This document shows positions 12,501-25,100 of a stretch of 64,000 nucleotides of DNA, in pieces. The notes under the pieces were generated by a model, which searched no databases, was not told the origin of the DNA, and saw only the letters and a program-made list of their open reading frames with translations. Location of the stretch: positions 92,488 through 156,487 of the forward strand of contig DF237057.1 of NCBI GenBank assembly GCA_000708835.1, read 5' to 3'. The DNA comes from Klebsormidium nitens (taxonomy: Eukaryota; Streptophyta; Klebsormidiophyceae; Klebsormidiales; Klebsormidiaceae). Position 1 is the first letter of the stretch; the number at the start of each line of letters is the position of its first letter. Both the position numbers and the translations under genes were made by a program.

Positions 12501-15500
12501 TACAATAACTACGTTGCAAGAAGAGTATGCTCTTCTCGGTCTGTGAAACGGAGTGATTCCTGCACGCTTTGCCCTGGTTGATGGATACTTTGATGCTTTT
12601 GATGCTTTCTCGTCCAGATGATGGATGGCCTCACCCAAGACCCCAAAAGCTTCAGCAAGGTCTGAGGTTTTCATGTGAAGCTTACCAGCCTTTACAGAGG
12701 CGACGACAGCCTCCTTCCCAGCTGCCTTTTTCCCCTTTTCAGCCTTTGTCCGTTTTCCTACAGTCTCAGTCGGTGGGGGTGGGACGAATGTGTCCACCGG
12801 TCCCGCAACGCTGGCGGCAGGGCTGTGGCCCTTGTGTCTCGGCATGTTGTCAGGGTTTGCCTGCTTGTTCGGCCGTAGCGGGTTCACACCAGAGACTGCA
12901 AAGTGGACATTGTAATGAGATATGGGGATCGAAGGAGCAAGGGGAAAAAGCAGGAGATAGAACACAATATAAGGCAGATGCAACCTGAATCCAACTGGGA
13001 AGATTAATGACAAACTCAGATGCCCCTGAAAAGGGCTCAAGCTACCTTTGGTGCCTTGGAAGATCTTACAAACGGAGTCATTACTTGCAGGCAATGAGGA
13101 AGCAACCTAGCGTGCTCACCTGGGCCAGGCGTGTGCTGGATCGAGTTGTATGACTGGGCCCAGTACGAGTTGTACCAGTAGTCGCACTCCGGAATTGGCA
13201 CGCCTGCTGCCACATCCTGCAAAAGGTGAAAAAAATGAGCATACTTACAAGATTTGAAAGCTCCATTTCATGAATTCTGCTCAGAAGGATGAAAGCTTCC
13301 AAAATCTCCGCGTTGATAGCTCCTGTTTCTTTTCTGAGGGAAAGACTCCAGTTGGGAGCCGAAACGGCCCCTCGTTTGAATGTTGAGAAATTTGTGATCA
13401 CTTTGGCATAACGTGAATCGTTTTGGCATCCAAGCAACCTTATGCTCTGAAGTATGTCCGAGTTTCAAGGACTCTGCGCAACTGTTCACTGCAATGATTC
13501 AAACGTTTCAGCCTCTGCGAATGAATGAAATGGTTTTTTTGCCCAACCTTAGTAAAACGACCTAGCATGAGATGACACGACCTTCCGCTGTCTGCTTGCA
13601 GAGCAGGGTAGACGGGTAGCTGAGTTGGTACTTACTGTTGGTGGCACATACACCACCGTCAACTTGCTCTTTATGCACCCCAGAGGATTGTCGTTCTCGT
13701 CATTGTTGCTCCAGTCAGAGAGCAACACCATCTTGTCATGGATATGTCCCCCCTTGACAGCGCCAACGCTTCTCAGGACCTGGAGAATGTGCGTAACGAA
13801 CAATTCGTTCCAGCTTGCCTTACAAACCTTTTGCAGCTGAGCATGGCAGTTGAGGAGCTTCTGATGCATGAAGATCAGACGGGCAAATGCGCACCAAGCA
13901 GCGGAGTGGTTGACTTTTCTCCACACGGCTTACAATCGGCGGCAAAAAGTACGGACATCCGGAGACAATGCACAGAACTTAAGCAAATGGACACCCTGCA
14001 GTAACTAGGAGTAAGGGACTTTGTGCGGCGACCAGTGAAGTGTGAGCATCCTGCAGCAGCAAATGATTGGCACGAAAGCAGGAATCTCGGCCTTGCGGAC
14101 ATGGGTAATCCATACGTTGATGAATCCAGACACAAGACGGGGAAGGCATAAAGCATTGAGATGGAAGGCGGGAAGGCCCTGCCAGCAGTTCTGGTGTAGC
14201 AGCTGCTTACCGTGTCTGCAACCCTCCAAAACCATCGTGCATGGAAAATCTTCTCCCGTTTTGGGCTTTCAAACAACTCGTAGATAATCGCAACGTAGTC
14301 AACATCGGGACCCTGCAGCAAATTATGTTGGTTACTGGGGGACAAGGATTATTCTTGGCCGACTGACAGACTAAGTCAAAGAGCCTTATACAACATGTGC
14401 GAATCTAAGTTGCATCCACATCAAGTAGCCTAAACACACCTGCTCTGGATAATGCTGACTCTCTTGACAGAGAAACCAACAGACTGTGCTGAAGTGTTTG
14501 AGACATACCTGTACTGCAACAGCGTCCCCAAGCGAGACAACGATGCCGTCTACTGATGCTTGCTCATAGTGCGCGGTGGCTAGATGCTCCCCATTCACCT
14601 TAGCAAGGTTCTGCGCAGCAATAGTAACGATGAGGATTTGTGCTGTGTGCCTTCAGAACTTGAAACTGAATACACGAGAGGAATAAGATGCACATTGCCT
14701 CTTGTAGCCACCTTATCCAACAGCGTGTGCAATGAATGGCTAGACCTGCAAACTCTTACTTCATAAAGCACCGGCACATGACTGCAACTGTTGACAGGCC
14801 TCTAACCAAGGGGAGCAACAGCCTGACTCCATCCACACCGATTGCTTTCAGGGGATCCGTCAAGTAAGAAGTCGAGTAGGTTCATATATAGGTTCATGTT
14901 GACCAGTATGCTTGACAAGGGATCCCATCTGCTCAAGACTGAAAACTGCATACTCGAGTGTAGTAGCCACCACATAGAGCATGGCAATGATACAGTCTCT
15001 GTATCTGGATGACTGTCATCACAAGGCACTGGAAGAGCATCATCTAATGTTGTTTGTATGTGAAGCTTGAGACTGGACTCAGTGTGTTTGAGTGACTTGA
15101 GTAGGTGACCCTGCCTGCGAGAACGATGTGAACAAAAGATGCTATGATTCCTTTCTAACACATCAACAGCACAGGCCTTGACTTGCTTCAGCTCTTGCAG
15201 CTGTGATTCAAGGGAACTCCTGCTTACCTCGTTTGATCCATACCGATGAGGCCAAAACTTCTTGGCCTGATCCTTTGGAATTGGTTTTCCAATCCAGAGC
15301 CCCTCCTCCTCTGGGGCCTCAACCTTCTTTTTCGACGCCTTTGAAGGGCCTTCTACAATCTGGGTATCTTCTTCGGTCTCTGTTTCTGCTAGCTCATCGT
15401 AAGGAGAGTCTTTCTCCTCCTCAATCTCACTGACTGGAGAAGCCTTCCGCTTAGCATTGCGAGCCTTTGGCTTGGGTTTCTGCTTCTGCTCCTGCGGCAG

Positions 15501-16247
15501 GGAGGTGAAAATAATCTGAGAATCGTCTCACAGATCTGAGAATCATCTCAACTGCAACTTCAAGTTGCAGTTGACGGTCATTGCTCAGTCTGTGTGCTGT
15601 AACCCAGCAAACAAAGGTTGGACACTTGGATAGAGGCAATCTGCGCGATTGTACTGAAAGTTAATTGCTATTCATCTATCAATGCAACTCACAGTAGGTC
15701 CAAAGGAGGCACCTTTTACCAAGACTTGTCATGTGACTTTTGAAAACGGTAAACAAGTTCTGGAAACGACCATTTTCCCGACCATCTGCTGCATCGAGGC
15801 TCCTAACGGAGTGGTCAGTACTGACCATCTACCGTTGTCAAAGGAGGGATTCCGAAGCGATGCTTTATTTTCTCAAATGCGCCAGCTGACCCAGACTTGA
15901 ACAATTTTGGACAAGGCGGCAGCAAGTTCACAAGTTATTCCTGATGAGATAGGGCAACCATTTAGGAAAATTGCATTTTCAACCAGTTAAAGGGTCCAAT
16001 TTGCTACGAAGTGACTAGAATGTTCCGTGGAACAACACAACATACTGATCACCAGGTATCTGCGTCCTACCTTCTGCTTCTGCTTCCGGGCTGGACGAGA
16101 CGGGCTGACAGCCTCCACCCCTCCAACATCCTCGCTCACGGAGACGCCACTCACCCCCTCAAAATCGCTGGGTACCTCGTCCCCTGCCTTGCTGCTGTCA
16201 ATGTCCATTGCTGAAGGGCGAGCTGAGCTCTTTCCCTGACGCCCCAT
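557..16247 (-). CDS. CMT: Chromomethylase (BAH + chromodomain + C5 DNA methyltransferase), 25 exons, 3' end off the window
   Basis: Plant-type DNA (cytosine-5)-methyltransferase that acts in the nucleus and reads methylated histone H3K9 through its BAH and chromo domains. Exons in transcript order: 16071-16247, 15228-15491, 14509-14610, 14211-14312, 13636-13779, 13120-13216, 12686-12895, 11757-12083, 11193-11348, 10585-10815, 9849-10042, 9264-9329, 8785-8912, 7422-7768, 6827-6980, 6035-6227, 5060-5118, 4576-4642, 3887-3998, 3403-3533, 2916-3002, 2166-2418, 1623-1723, 1084-1223, 557-733. Every junction keeps phase. They encode about 1339 residues without a stop. The BAH domain lies near 135-295, motif I ([16 protein letters not shown]) near 640, the chromodomain near 940-983, GGPPCQG near 1014, ENVVDILKF near 1060 and PQFRMR near 1102. 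The chromodomain sits between motifs I and IV, as in plant chromomethylases. The last exon ends at ...GDHPKNK; the expected YIQVGNAV-type motif X is not visible in 1-556, so it probably lies off the edge. At more than 1339 residues it is much longer than Arabidopsis CMT3 (about 840), owing to two low-complexity linkers. Start chosen: first ATG of an open exon (MGRQGK); an upstream in-frame ATG also exists. Confidence 0.93.
5060..6227 (-). other. Chromodomain exons of the chromomethylase
   Basis: Exons 6035-6227 and 5060-5118 join in phase to give [13 protein letters not shown]...GLQYR followed by [20 protein letters not shown], a chromodomain. Aromatic residues at the positions expected to form the methyl-lysine cage (Y of YEVEY, W of IRW, Y of NY) are kept, so binding to methylated H3K9 is plausible. 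The first part of exon 6035-6227 is a charged KKAK/KGKKK linker. Confidence 0.85.
6300..6378 (-). repeat. Decayed copy of the 5' part of chromomethylase exon 6035-6227
   Basis: On the minus strand this intronic stretch reads [15 protein letters not shown], matching [15 protein letters not shown] in the true exon about 146 bases downstream. The acceptor AG is gone (CCGCCC instead of CTCCAG), so it is probably not spliced as an exon. It has the same form as the array at 7830-8330. Confidence 0.75.
7830..8330 (-). repeat. Three decaying tandem copies of the 5' part and acceptor of chromomethylase exon 7422-7768
   Basis: Copies begin at 7951, 8140 and about 8320 on the minus strand, 183, 189 and about 180 bases apart, upstream of the real exon start at 7768. 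Each repeats the acceptor region and roughly the first 100-120 exon bases ([12 protein letters not shown]... to EEEVLD). Copy 1 (7951) keeps the AG acceptor, phase and an open frame. Copy 2 keeps the acceptor but hits a TGA. Copy 3 has lost the acceptor and carries a stop and small indels. Decay increases with distance from the functional exon. Confidence 0.9.
10211..10295. repeat. 43-bp tandem duplication inside a chromomethylase intron
   Basis: Two units starting at 10211 and 10254 share gcacgttgtggatc followed by ttttgtggtgtcgtcccgct, with one or two mismatches. It lies between exons 10585-10815 and 9849-10042 and contains no coding sequence I can support. Confidence 0.8.
13120..14610 (-). 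other. BAH domain exons of the chromomethylase
   Basis: Exons 14509-14610, 14211-14312, 13636-13779 and 13120-13216 encode residues about 148-295. Recognisable BAH features are [18 protein letters not shown], then WFWRVADT, then [13 protein letters not shown] with [17 protein letters not shown], then [15 protein letters not shown]. In plant chromomethylases the BAH domain binds H3K9me2. The preceding exon ends in WPHRYG, a motif typical of the region just before the BAH domain. The match is to family pattern only; no search was run. Confidence 0.85.
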
Positions 16248-16559
16248 GCCGATGTTCCAGAGCTGTTTCAACATGCCATCAGCTCTGAGAAAGGAATTGG
16301 GTGATACCGGTACCGTCAAGCGTCACTTCGAGGGGTGTTACTCAGTGTTACTACTTAGATCTTATCCACACGCGGCCCTCCTTTCAAATTTTGTTCAAAG
16401 TGGAAGAAACATTGTAACGATTTGAATGTAGTCAGCCTTTCTGTGATTTTGAATTTCAGTGTTCAATGCCAGAGCTGGAGCAATTGCCAATTTCTATCCA
16501 TCTTCGCGTGTTTTGGCGGGAGATTCTTTGACCGTCGATAGAGCGGGATTCAATATCGT

Positions 16560-16925
16560 ACGGACGAGTTCGAATACTTTGGATTTCAAATTTTCATCCT
16601 ACCCAGGTGGGTCGCCGAATCTTGCAATGGGGCTTTCTGATACCGCATTGGCTCCGCAGTTTGGGGTACCGAAAACGCGGAAAGTCAAGCATCGACGGTC
16701 GTCGACAGTTGTTGGAAAAAATGATGACGTCAAGATGACGGCAGAAAAAATGGCTGCCAACCTCAAAGAGCTTCCTCGTCGGACCTAGCTTGCTGTGAGC
16801 AGCCGCACTGCTCATGGTGTCCAAGATACATGCATTTTCAACTTTGCATATTGTAATGCATTCCAAAGCTGAACTGTAGGGACCTTTTTGAGCTTCAGGG
16901 ATGCACATTTACCCCTTGTACCAAG
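16560..16925. repeat. Dispersed repeat, copy A
   Basis: The reverse complement of this stretch aligns with 40340-40700. Shared blocks include ACGAGGAAGCTC near a GCGCCGCTGCTGACAGC-like block, GGAGCCAATGCG, and GATTCGGC followed by an ACCC-CCTG block. The two copies differ by many substitutions and small indels, as expected of old copies of one element. Confidence 0.7.
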
Positions 16926-17035
16926 TCCGCATAGCGTATCGTTTGTATTTGGACGCCGTAAGAGCTTAGTTTTGCACCTTGCAGCAAGCTTCAAGCAAGG
17001 CTGCAATTGCTCAAATGAGCATGCTGCTTACCGTA

Positions 17036-17764
17036 NNNNNNNNNNNNNNNNNNNNNNNNNNNNNNNNNNNNNNNNNNNNNNNNNNNNNNNNNNNNNNNNN
17101 NNNNNNNNNNNNNNNNNNNNNNNNNNNNNNNNNNNNNNNNNNNNNNNNNNNNNNNNNNNNNNNNNNNNNNNNNNNNNNNNNNNNNNNNNNNNNNNNNNNN
17201 NNNNNNNNNNNNNNNNNNNNNNNNNNNNNNNNNNNNNNNNNNNNNNNNNNNNNNNNNNNNNNNNNNNNNNNNNNNNNNNNNNNNNNNNNNNNNNNNNNNN
17301 NNNNNNNNNNNNNNNNNNNNNNNNNNNNNNNNNNNNNNNNNNNNNNNNNNNNNNNNNNNNNNNNNNNNNNNNNNNNNNNNNNNNNNNNNNNNNNNNNNNN
17401 NNNNNNNNNNNNNNNNNNNNNNNNNNNNNNNNNNNNNNNNNNNNNNNNNNNNNNNNNNNNNNNNNNNNNNNNNNNNNNNNNNNNNNNNNNNNNNNNNNNN
17501 NNNNNNNNNNNNNNNNNNNNNNNNNNNNNNNNNNNNNNNNNNNNNNNNNNNNNNNNNNNNNNNNNNNNNNNNNNNNNNNNNNNNNNNNNNNNNNNNNNNN
17601 NNNNNNNNNNNNNNNNNNNNNNNNNNNNNNNNNNNNNNNNNNNNNNNNNNNNNNNNNNNNNNNNNNNNNNNNNNNNNNNNNNNNNNNNNNNNNNNNNNNN
17701 NNNNNNNNNNNNNNNNNNNNNNNNNNNNNNNNNNNNNNNNNNNNNNNNNNNNNNNNNNNNNNNN
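17036..17764. other. Assembly gap (729 N)
   Basis: A run of unknown bases. Open frames reported across it are artefacts. Nothing can be said about its content. Confidence 0.99.
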
Positions 17765-17939
17765 TGTTCCATGAGCTCAAAGATGAACATGGAATGTTTC
17801 ATATGCATACATTGTGAGTTTTGAGCTGCGGCATGCTGCTCCACCTAGATGAGGTGCCATGGCTTACCGCCAGTGCCAAGGCAGACCTTGCTCAAAGCAG
17901 CTTCAATTGTCCCTCCTTTGTCCCAACCAATTTCTGTTG

Positions 17940-18170
17940 CTCAGTCGATGTCTGGTGTGCCAAGCCTGATTAGGCCCCTTCTTCATCGAATCGACAATTC
18001 CGATCGGGCGGTTTGTGGCCCAGCTTTTTCATCGGACGGTTGCGGTATCATTTTGGTCAATCCCTCAGGCAAATTCAGATTCGGCGCTCCACCTGACCTA
18101 GCACCGATTCCGGAAGTGCGGTATTTACAGAATACGGTATTGGCGATTCTGGCCCGTCTTGTCTTGAATC
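17940..18170. repeat. Dispersed repeat, copy C
   Basis: The reverse complement contains a CAGGTGG block followed by GCCGAATCTG and TTTGCCTGAG, then AACCGTCCGAT and GAAGAAGG. The same blocks in the same order occur at 38445-38590 on the plus strand. The core also occurs at about 16605 and 40665. Confidence 0.7.
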
Positions 18171-19142
18171 ACGGACCATGAGGAGTCCAACGTCGGTGGG
18201 CGGCCCACGTCCATTTAAGCCTAGTACGGTAGATACCTTTACCTTAGAATATCATGGCTTGCAGGTGGAATTGCAGGCGCAAAGGGATCGCTGTTGAGAC
18301 CTGCATTGCATATATCAATTAATCATGATACTTGTATTACGGTACTCCTATACCTATACCGTATACCGTATATACCACATTATTGACCACAATGCAATCA
18401 AGTCATACGCATCCCGCCATGTTGATTGAAGAAACAGTGACAAACTACGATCGTCCCTGTACGTAGTATTTGTGTTTATGAAAACCATGTGCATGCATGA
18501 CATATGTCGCTGATCATTATATGGATATTCGACTTGCAACATTGCGGGATGTGAAAACTAATTACAGGACCTTAGGAAGCCATATGTTCATTCGCAATTG
18601 TGCACCTTTTTAATGATGCAAAAGAACGTTGAAGCACATTGGATGATAGAAATATAGAGCAGGCGTTCTCAGGGCATTCGAGGTTCTTGCAAGGATCGAA
18701 CATATTCGATACATTCAACATTTGACCTAGGTAAGCTTGAGACTAAGATGGAGCCTAGTAAGATATGAACGAGGTGGTCTTAAGGAAAAGGAGGCTGCAT
18801 CTTCAAGCGACTTCTGCTGCCTCGTTTGATCATCCTTACAACAAACCGACCACATGACAAGAGAACTCCGCCATGTCATGCTAGCCTAACCTTCCTCCAA
18901 AAAAAGATAGTCGTTCGTTTTTGCAGGAAGGCTAAGGTGTTGCAGCAACAGAGATGACCCCTTTGACCGAGCTTTTGCAACTCACGGACTGCTTACCTAT
19001 TTGATCGACCAACTTGTGCCAATGTTTATACAAACCCACGGCGCACCTAAAGCACTGTCCTATAAGCCTAAGCAGACGTATTGCGCTGTTAAGATTCCTG
19101 AACAAAGCACATTTGTATAAGCTGGCGCCTAGCTAAAAAGAC

Positions 19143-22100
19143 CTAAATCCAAGCTAGCGAACTCCGTTGCTGCGCCTCATTTTGTGGCCGCCCTCGAGTA
19201 GGGGTTGGGGGTCGTTGTACGTTGAGCTCTTGCATCCACGTGTCCTCCGAATCGGAGTCGTTGTTTGCTGGGCCCGGAGGGGGAAGCGGATGAATAAGCT
19301 TAGGGACCACCACAAGATCTCGGCCCAGAACTAAGATGGCCCCTGCATTGTTCGCCGTTCCTGCATAGAGGGGCCAAAATGAGACTCAAATCTTGAAGGC
19401 TTCGACTGCAAGATTCTCGGACAAAATTCTTCTGTCCTGCCCAAAACAACCCCAACTGAGCTGAACCACTTACAGCTCCTCTAGAAAACTGGTGCGACAA
19501 GCAATCCCACGCATGCAACACTTCAACGATGCTTCAGAAGTGGAAGAAGCTCCTAGATGGGCCACGCTCCGCCCCAAAACTTCTAACCAGACATGAAGTG
19601 GGGGTGAAAGTGATCGCAGAAGTTACGGTCTGATTGACGAGTCAAGCCGACCGAGAGGCGTCGTGGAACAAACATTCGTACATATAGTAACGGAATGGGT
19701 ATGCTGAACAATCTGACGGGGTGTAGTACGCAACCAACGGGTTTGACCAAACACCCTTTGAGCCAGAAGTGAGAGCTGGAGAAAGTGCTCACCGCAATAA
19801 TTGGTGGCTGAGAACAGGGTGATGAGGTGGCCCATTGCGAAGCGCTCGAAGCCGTCCATGACGCACTCGTGGGCCCTGACAATGAGCTGCAGGTCGTTCT
19901 CCTTGCAGAAGTCGCGGACACGGTCCGGCTGCAGTGGGGCAGAAACACAGCTCGTTAAGTCCGGCGGTATCAGAGTTACGATTCCCTTTTGACAGGACCA
20001 AAATCCCAATGTAAATGGCATGCTTCCGACTCACGACCTGAGACTCAAACTGATAGACGGAAGTCAGATTCTACCGACGCCTTCGCTTTTTAACAGAAAA
20101 GCAGATTTCCTGATGTACATAGTATGCTTCCGAGTCAAGACTTGAACTCACATTGACGAACGAACGACTGCGGAGCACTCTTCACAACAGCGTTGACATT
20201 ACAGCTCTCTGATTCCGACACTTTCATCTTATGAAACTTGATGTCCGCGCACACGGGAACACCATCCAATTGAGCAGGCCAATGGCTTCCTCCATTTACT
20301 CATGTCACTATTTACACCGTTTGATGGGGGAGACAAACGCGGAGCAAATGACGAGAAGGACAACGAAAGGTAACGAGCAGAGAGTCAAGAGGGCAATTGT
20401 CCAAGAAAAAGGCAGACTCGACCAAGCTGCACGGACAAAAGATGCCAAGTCTTTTTACAGGACCGGTCACTCTTGCCAAAGTACATGCAAAGCAGTGCCT
20501 TGCGCAACTCACCCCGAACGTGACGAGGCCCGGCCCCCGCGCGTTCGGCCGCAGCCCCTCGACGCTGTCGTTCTCGGTGGGGTCCGACCAGAGCAGGTCC
20601 ATTAGGACCACCCGCTCACGGTCCGTCCCCGCGTCCATTGTGAGCGGTCGCTGCAGCGCCTCGATCTGCTCCACCTTCTCGATGCTCCGCCCGATGCCGC
20701 CGTGCATGCAGATGATCTTGTTCTCGATCATGGCGGCGAGGGGCAGCCAGTTGAACAGCTGGTTGATGCGCTGCCAGGCGTAGATGCCCGGACCGTCCCC
20801 CTGGAAAAATATAATAATAATCCCATGAGGTTCCGATTGACGAAGTAGGAAAAAGGTGAGTTAGATATTATCTCTGAAATATTACGGCGGGGGTCAGCCG
20901 TCTTCAGGCCTATTTAATGAGCTGCAGGCATAGACTCCTTCGGTCCACCCTTTGTATCAGAGAGGGTAGTGAGTAAGTGCTTGATTGAGCAGAGACTGCG
21001 CATCTGGTGTTGCTCTCGTGCTTGACAAGAGGCTTGAGCGATAACAGTAACTGAGGCTTGCCTGCCAGGCAGAGACCGCCTCCGTCAATCCTTACAAGAA
21101 CTAAGACAGAAATAATACCTATCACTAAAGAACGCTCAAGAGTATTCGCGAGCCTTTCGAACACATGCAGTGTACTTTTGTCCGTGGAAAAGACTCACGA
21201 CGATCCTAACGCGTGCAACAACAAGCATCAAGCAAAGATGCGGCACCTCTCTTATGCGGCGCCTCTCGTATCAGTCAAGCAACTTAGAAACAAGAACAAG
21301 CGTCAAGTGAGAGGGCCTTGGCTCACCATCCGCTCTATGCACTCAATCCGGAAGCCAAAAAGCGCATTGATGTCGGCAGCTTCGTGGTTCCCTCTTATCA
21401 AGTGGACACTCCGGGGGTACTCGATCTGCAGAAGAGAACCAGATCCGGTGGGTCAGTGAAAGCCGAAGAGATGAGATTCAAGAAAGAGTGACAGGGCGTC
21501 GACAAATGGTCAATTAACCAGACTGCCTCAAAAAATGCAAATTGTTCAGCTTCGTAATAAGTTGAACCAAAGCATGCGGCACCTTCAGGAGGCACAAGCA
21601 GGACGAAAGAGTAAGGGCAACGAGAGGAGTGACAACAGCGCCAGTAACGGACTGTTGCGCATCTCGTATCACCCTCAAGATTCTTAATTTGACACGACAA
21701 CTACCCCTGTAGCCCCATGGTACGCCGGAAGGTCGTGCAAGAGCACCTTCAAAGAACAACGAACCCTCTCAGAAACCGGATAAGGAAGTCCAGATTGGCT
21801 GAGACACAAGTGCCTCACCTTCAACGCTAGCAGGAGGCAGATGGTTTCGAGCGAGTGCTGGCCCCGATCCACGTAGTCGCCCAGAAAGAGGTAGTCTATG
21901 TACGTGATGTCGCCCGCCGTCGAGGGCGCCCCGTACTCGTCGAAGAGGCGCATCAAGTCGCCGAACTGACCGTGCAGGTCGCCGAAGAGCTTGATGGGCG
22001 CGTGGAGCTTCAGGACGCTGGGCTCCTGCTGGAAGTGCTGCTCCGCCTTTTCACACAGCTCGGCTGCAGGGGGTAAGAGTGAGTGTGAATGAGAATCAGA

Positions 22101-25100
22101 AGGTCTTTCTGGACAGCTTAAGCATGCATCAGAGTAGCTAGGCTGCAGGGTAAACCGCTGTATTTACTAGAGCAAACTCTCGACAGCCTTGCCTGGTAAG
22201 CTGAAAATGCTGGGGGAAAGAGGTTGAGGCAAGGAGACAATCTTGCAAGCGCTAAAGCTGTAGAGGACGAGACAGCACGAAAACGCCATCTTTAAAGGGG
22301 ATTTTTGCGGACAAATTTACACAAGCATCTTAGCGGGATATTTAACACCGAAGCTGTAAGGACGGTTGTGGAGTGAATCATAGATTGTAAACCAAGCTCA
22401 CCTATCTCGGGCGCTTCGAGGAAGAACTTGCGGTTCGTCGGCGGCTTCCACCCGCGCGGCTTGAGCAGCGCGCTCAGCACCTTCTTGTGCACCCCTTGCA
22501 AGCTCATGCTGCGGTCCAACATCTTGTTCACTTCCTTCCCATGCGAACTGTCTGGCGTCCCGAAAGAAACCCGCCGCCCCTCGTTCTCGAACTGGTCAAT
22601 CGAGAGCTGCCGGACAAGGCCCCCGAGCGTTCCCCCCGCGACTACGACTGCCCGGTGGAAGAGCCTGACGTCAGGCGTGACGTCCCTGTCAGGGTTCCGT
22701 TGCGTTGTAGTGGCGACAGCGCGGGCTGCCGCCTCGGCTGCGCGGCCGGTTGCCGTCTGCTTAACCTCGGGAGACGTTTCTCGGTTGGGCTCCTCCGCAG
22801 CCATCTCCATCTCCTCTTCGGGTTTCGTCTTTGCCTGCACGATTAACGGGAATGTTCAGCAACGGACCCAGGTTCATACCAATTCGTAAGATGTTTTGGA
22901 CTGCAGAGTAATCGAATCACCTGCAAATTTCGCTACAGCCTTTCTAATTGCAAGTGAGATAACGTTGATAGAAAAGCCTCACAAGAGACGCCAATCTGGG
23001 ATCGCGTGGTCTACCACCAGCGGCTTGCATACTTTCAAAGAATTTGCGTAACTACGTTGAGCATGATTTACAGCAACTCCCGCACAATCTATAAACAAGA
23101 AAGCACAAAACAATTGTCTCCTATTTCGCCAATACCTTTCATAGAGGCCACACTGTGTCTGAAGTCCTCTTTTCTTAGGATCGTGATGGGCAGTCGATAC
23201 AATGCGTCTTTCCGAGATGCCTCGAATCCATGCCTTCCTCACCTGCAAGATCGCGCTCGCCGCCGCAGCCTCCTCTGCGGCATTCTGTACCAGCGGGCTG
23301 ACGTCACCCTGTTCCAAGTGGTGCGTCACTGCATTCTCCGTGCTGATGTCCATGTTGGCATCCCCCTGAACTGCCGCAGCCACAGGCTCCTCCATCAGCA
23401 CCGTCTCAGGATCGTCGCCGGACGGCTTCGACTGCAAAACGAAGGAGGAGAAATTCGGTTCTGGTAGCACTCTAAGCAGAAACGTAGCTTGATCAGAACG
23501 GATCCGGCTTGTCTTATTGGCTGACGACTTTTGGCTGCAAATCAAGTTCAGCAAAAAACGAACAAGCCTGCAAAGGTTGGGAAAACACTGCGGCTTTTTT
23601 GAGAACCCGCAAGTGGGTTCTGGGTAGTCGTGAAGCCAACACCACATCCGCAACAAGAAACTCAATTGAGGCCGCACAACGCTTTTCAGTGTGTCAGTAC
23701 ACCACAACCGCAACCATTCCAAAAAGAAGCAACACGTGGAGCTGAGAGGTACAGAGAGGTACAGAATGGACGAACCTCCGTATTGAAGACGTAAAAGAAA
23801 CCAGGCAAGACAAGGAATTACATTGCATAACTTACTTTGGGTGCGGCATTTGCCGGTGGTCCCTGGACCGTCGGAGTTGACGGCGAGTCTGGCGGCGACA
23901 TAGTCTGATTGGCCGCCTGAGCTCCGATTGCGGCCGCACTGGCTGCCAACTCAGACGGAGTTGACGTGTCCTCCTGGACCAGCATGTCGTCCAACAGGAC
24001 GCCCCCCCTTAAGCCACCATAGATGAATACCTGCTCACGTAAAACGAACTTAAGATGTTAGCATCAAAAAACAATCGGATCGATTCAACTCGCAAGCTCA
24101 TCGCCTTCTTCAGTCAACTTGGTTTCTATAACCGTGAAGGAGATGTAAAGACGAGCCGTTTACACACTTGCTATGGTAGATCTTTAATGAAACCGAACTC
24201 GTCCATGAGCAATCCCCACTACGACTTGCCACTTGTTCCTGCTATGTAAGTCAATCGTACCGTACGCACCTTGCTTTGCCTCTCACACATACAGAACCGC
24301 GGATGCCTTCCCACAAGAGTACACATCACCCCCGCACACTGTAGTGCCCTCTTCAGAAACCTACGTCTCAATCCGCGAAAGAAGATTCCGAAGAACAGCA
24401 TGCAAGTCTCTACCTGTGCAGAACCCGAGTAAGTGGAAATTTGCAAAACCGAAGACAACAAGGAGGATATCGAAGGACATAGCAATCTTCCACAACCCCA
24501 GGACCAGGAATCGTCAACTAACCTGCTCTCCAACGGCAGCCGCCGCATGCCGACACCTCCGGAGCAGCTCCGCCATGCTCCCTGACTCGGCGCTGCTATC
24601 TGCGCTGTACCGCCCCGGACGGGGGCTGGTGACGACCGAACGGCGGTCACACCAAACGCCGGCGGCCGTGTCCAACACTGTAGCCAATGGTGGGGCACTC
24701 AGAAGAGGACGGCAGCGTCAAGAACGAAACAGTGCGAAATGGCGGGCTCCAAACGAGGCGAAAGCAAAAAGCGAGGAGGGTGAGTCACGGAACGTCTCCT
24801 CATCCGTTACTCCTTCCAAAGGTTCCAACGGCTTTACAGCAAGGAGTTAGAGCAGACGAACCGCAAAAAATGGCAAGCCAAAAAGGAACCGGGCAGCCTT
24901 GGAGAAGCTTGCTGTTCACGCACTCGGTCCTCCACAGGAGCCGACCGACCTGGAGTTCCGCACAAGTACTCCACAGTCATACTTACCAGCTATGCTAGAC
25001 GCATCGTCCACCATCCTGCCCCCCCCAAGCGCGCCACCCGACACATGCAATCTGGCATTGACAAATACAGCGGCGTGCTGGTACCGAGGGGACGGAGACA

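Larger units (their letters stand above)
16248..19142. other. Intergenic region between the chromomethylase 5' end and the Kelch-phosphatase 3' end
   Basis: It holds the presumed chromomethylase promoter, two copies of a dispersed repeat (around 16560-16925 and 17940-18170), the assembly gap and AT-rich sequence from about 18210 to 19100. An open frame at 16459-16788 overlaps the repeat, so I do not call it a gene. No RNA gene was seen. Confidence 0.6.

Noticed and set aside
16459-16788. 109-residue plus-strand open frame
   Set aside because: Overlaps dispersed repeat copy A; the matching repeat at 40340-40700 does not conserve the frame.
16888-17844. Several 250-309-residue open frames on both strands
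   Set aside because: They run through the N gap and exist only because unknown bases contain no stops.
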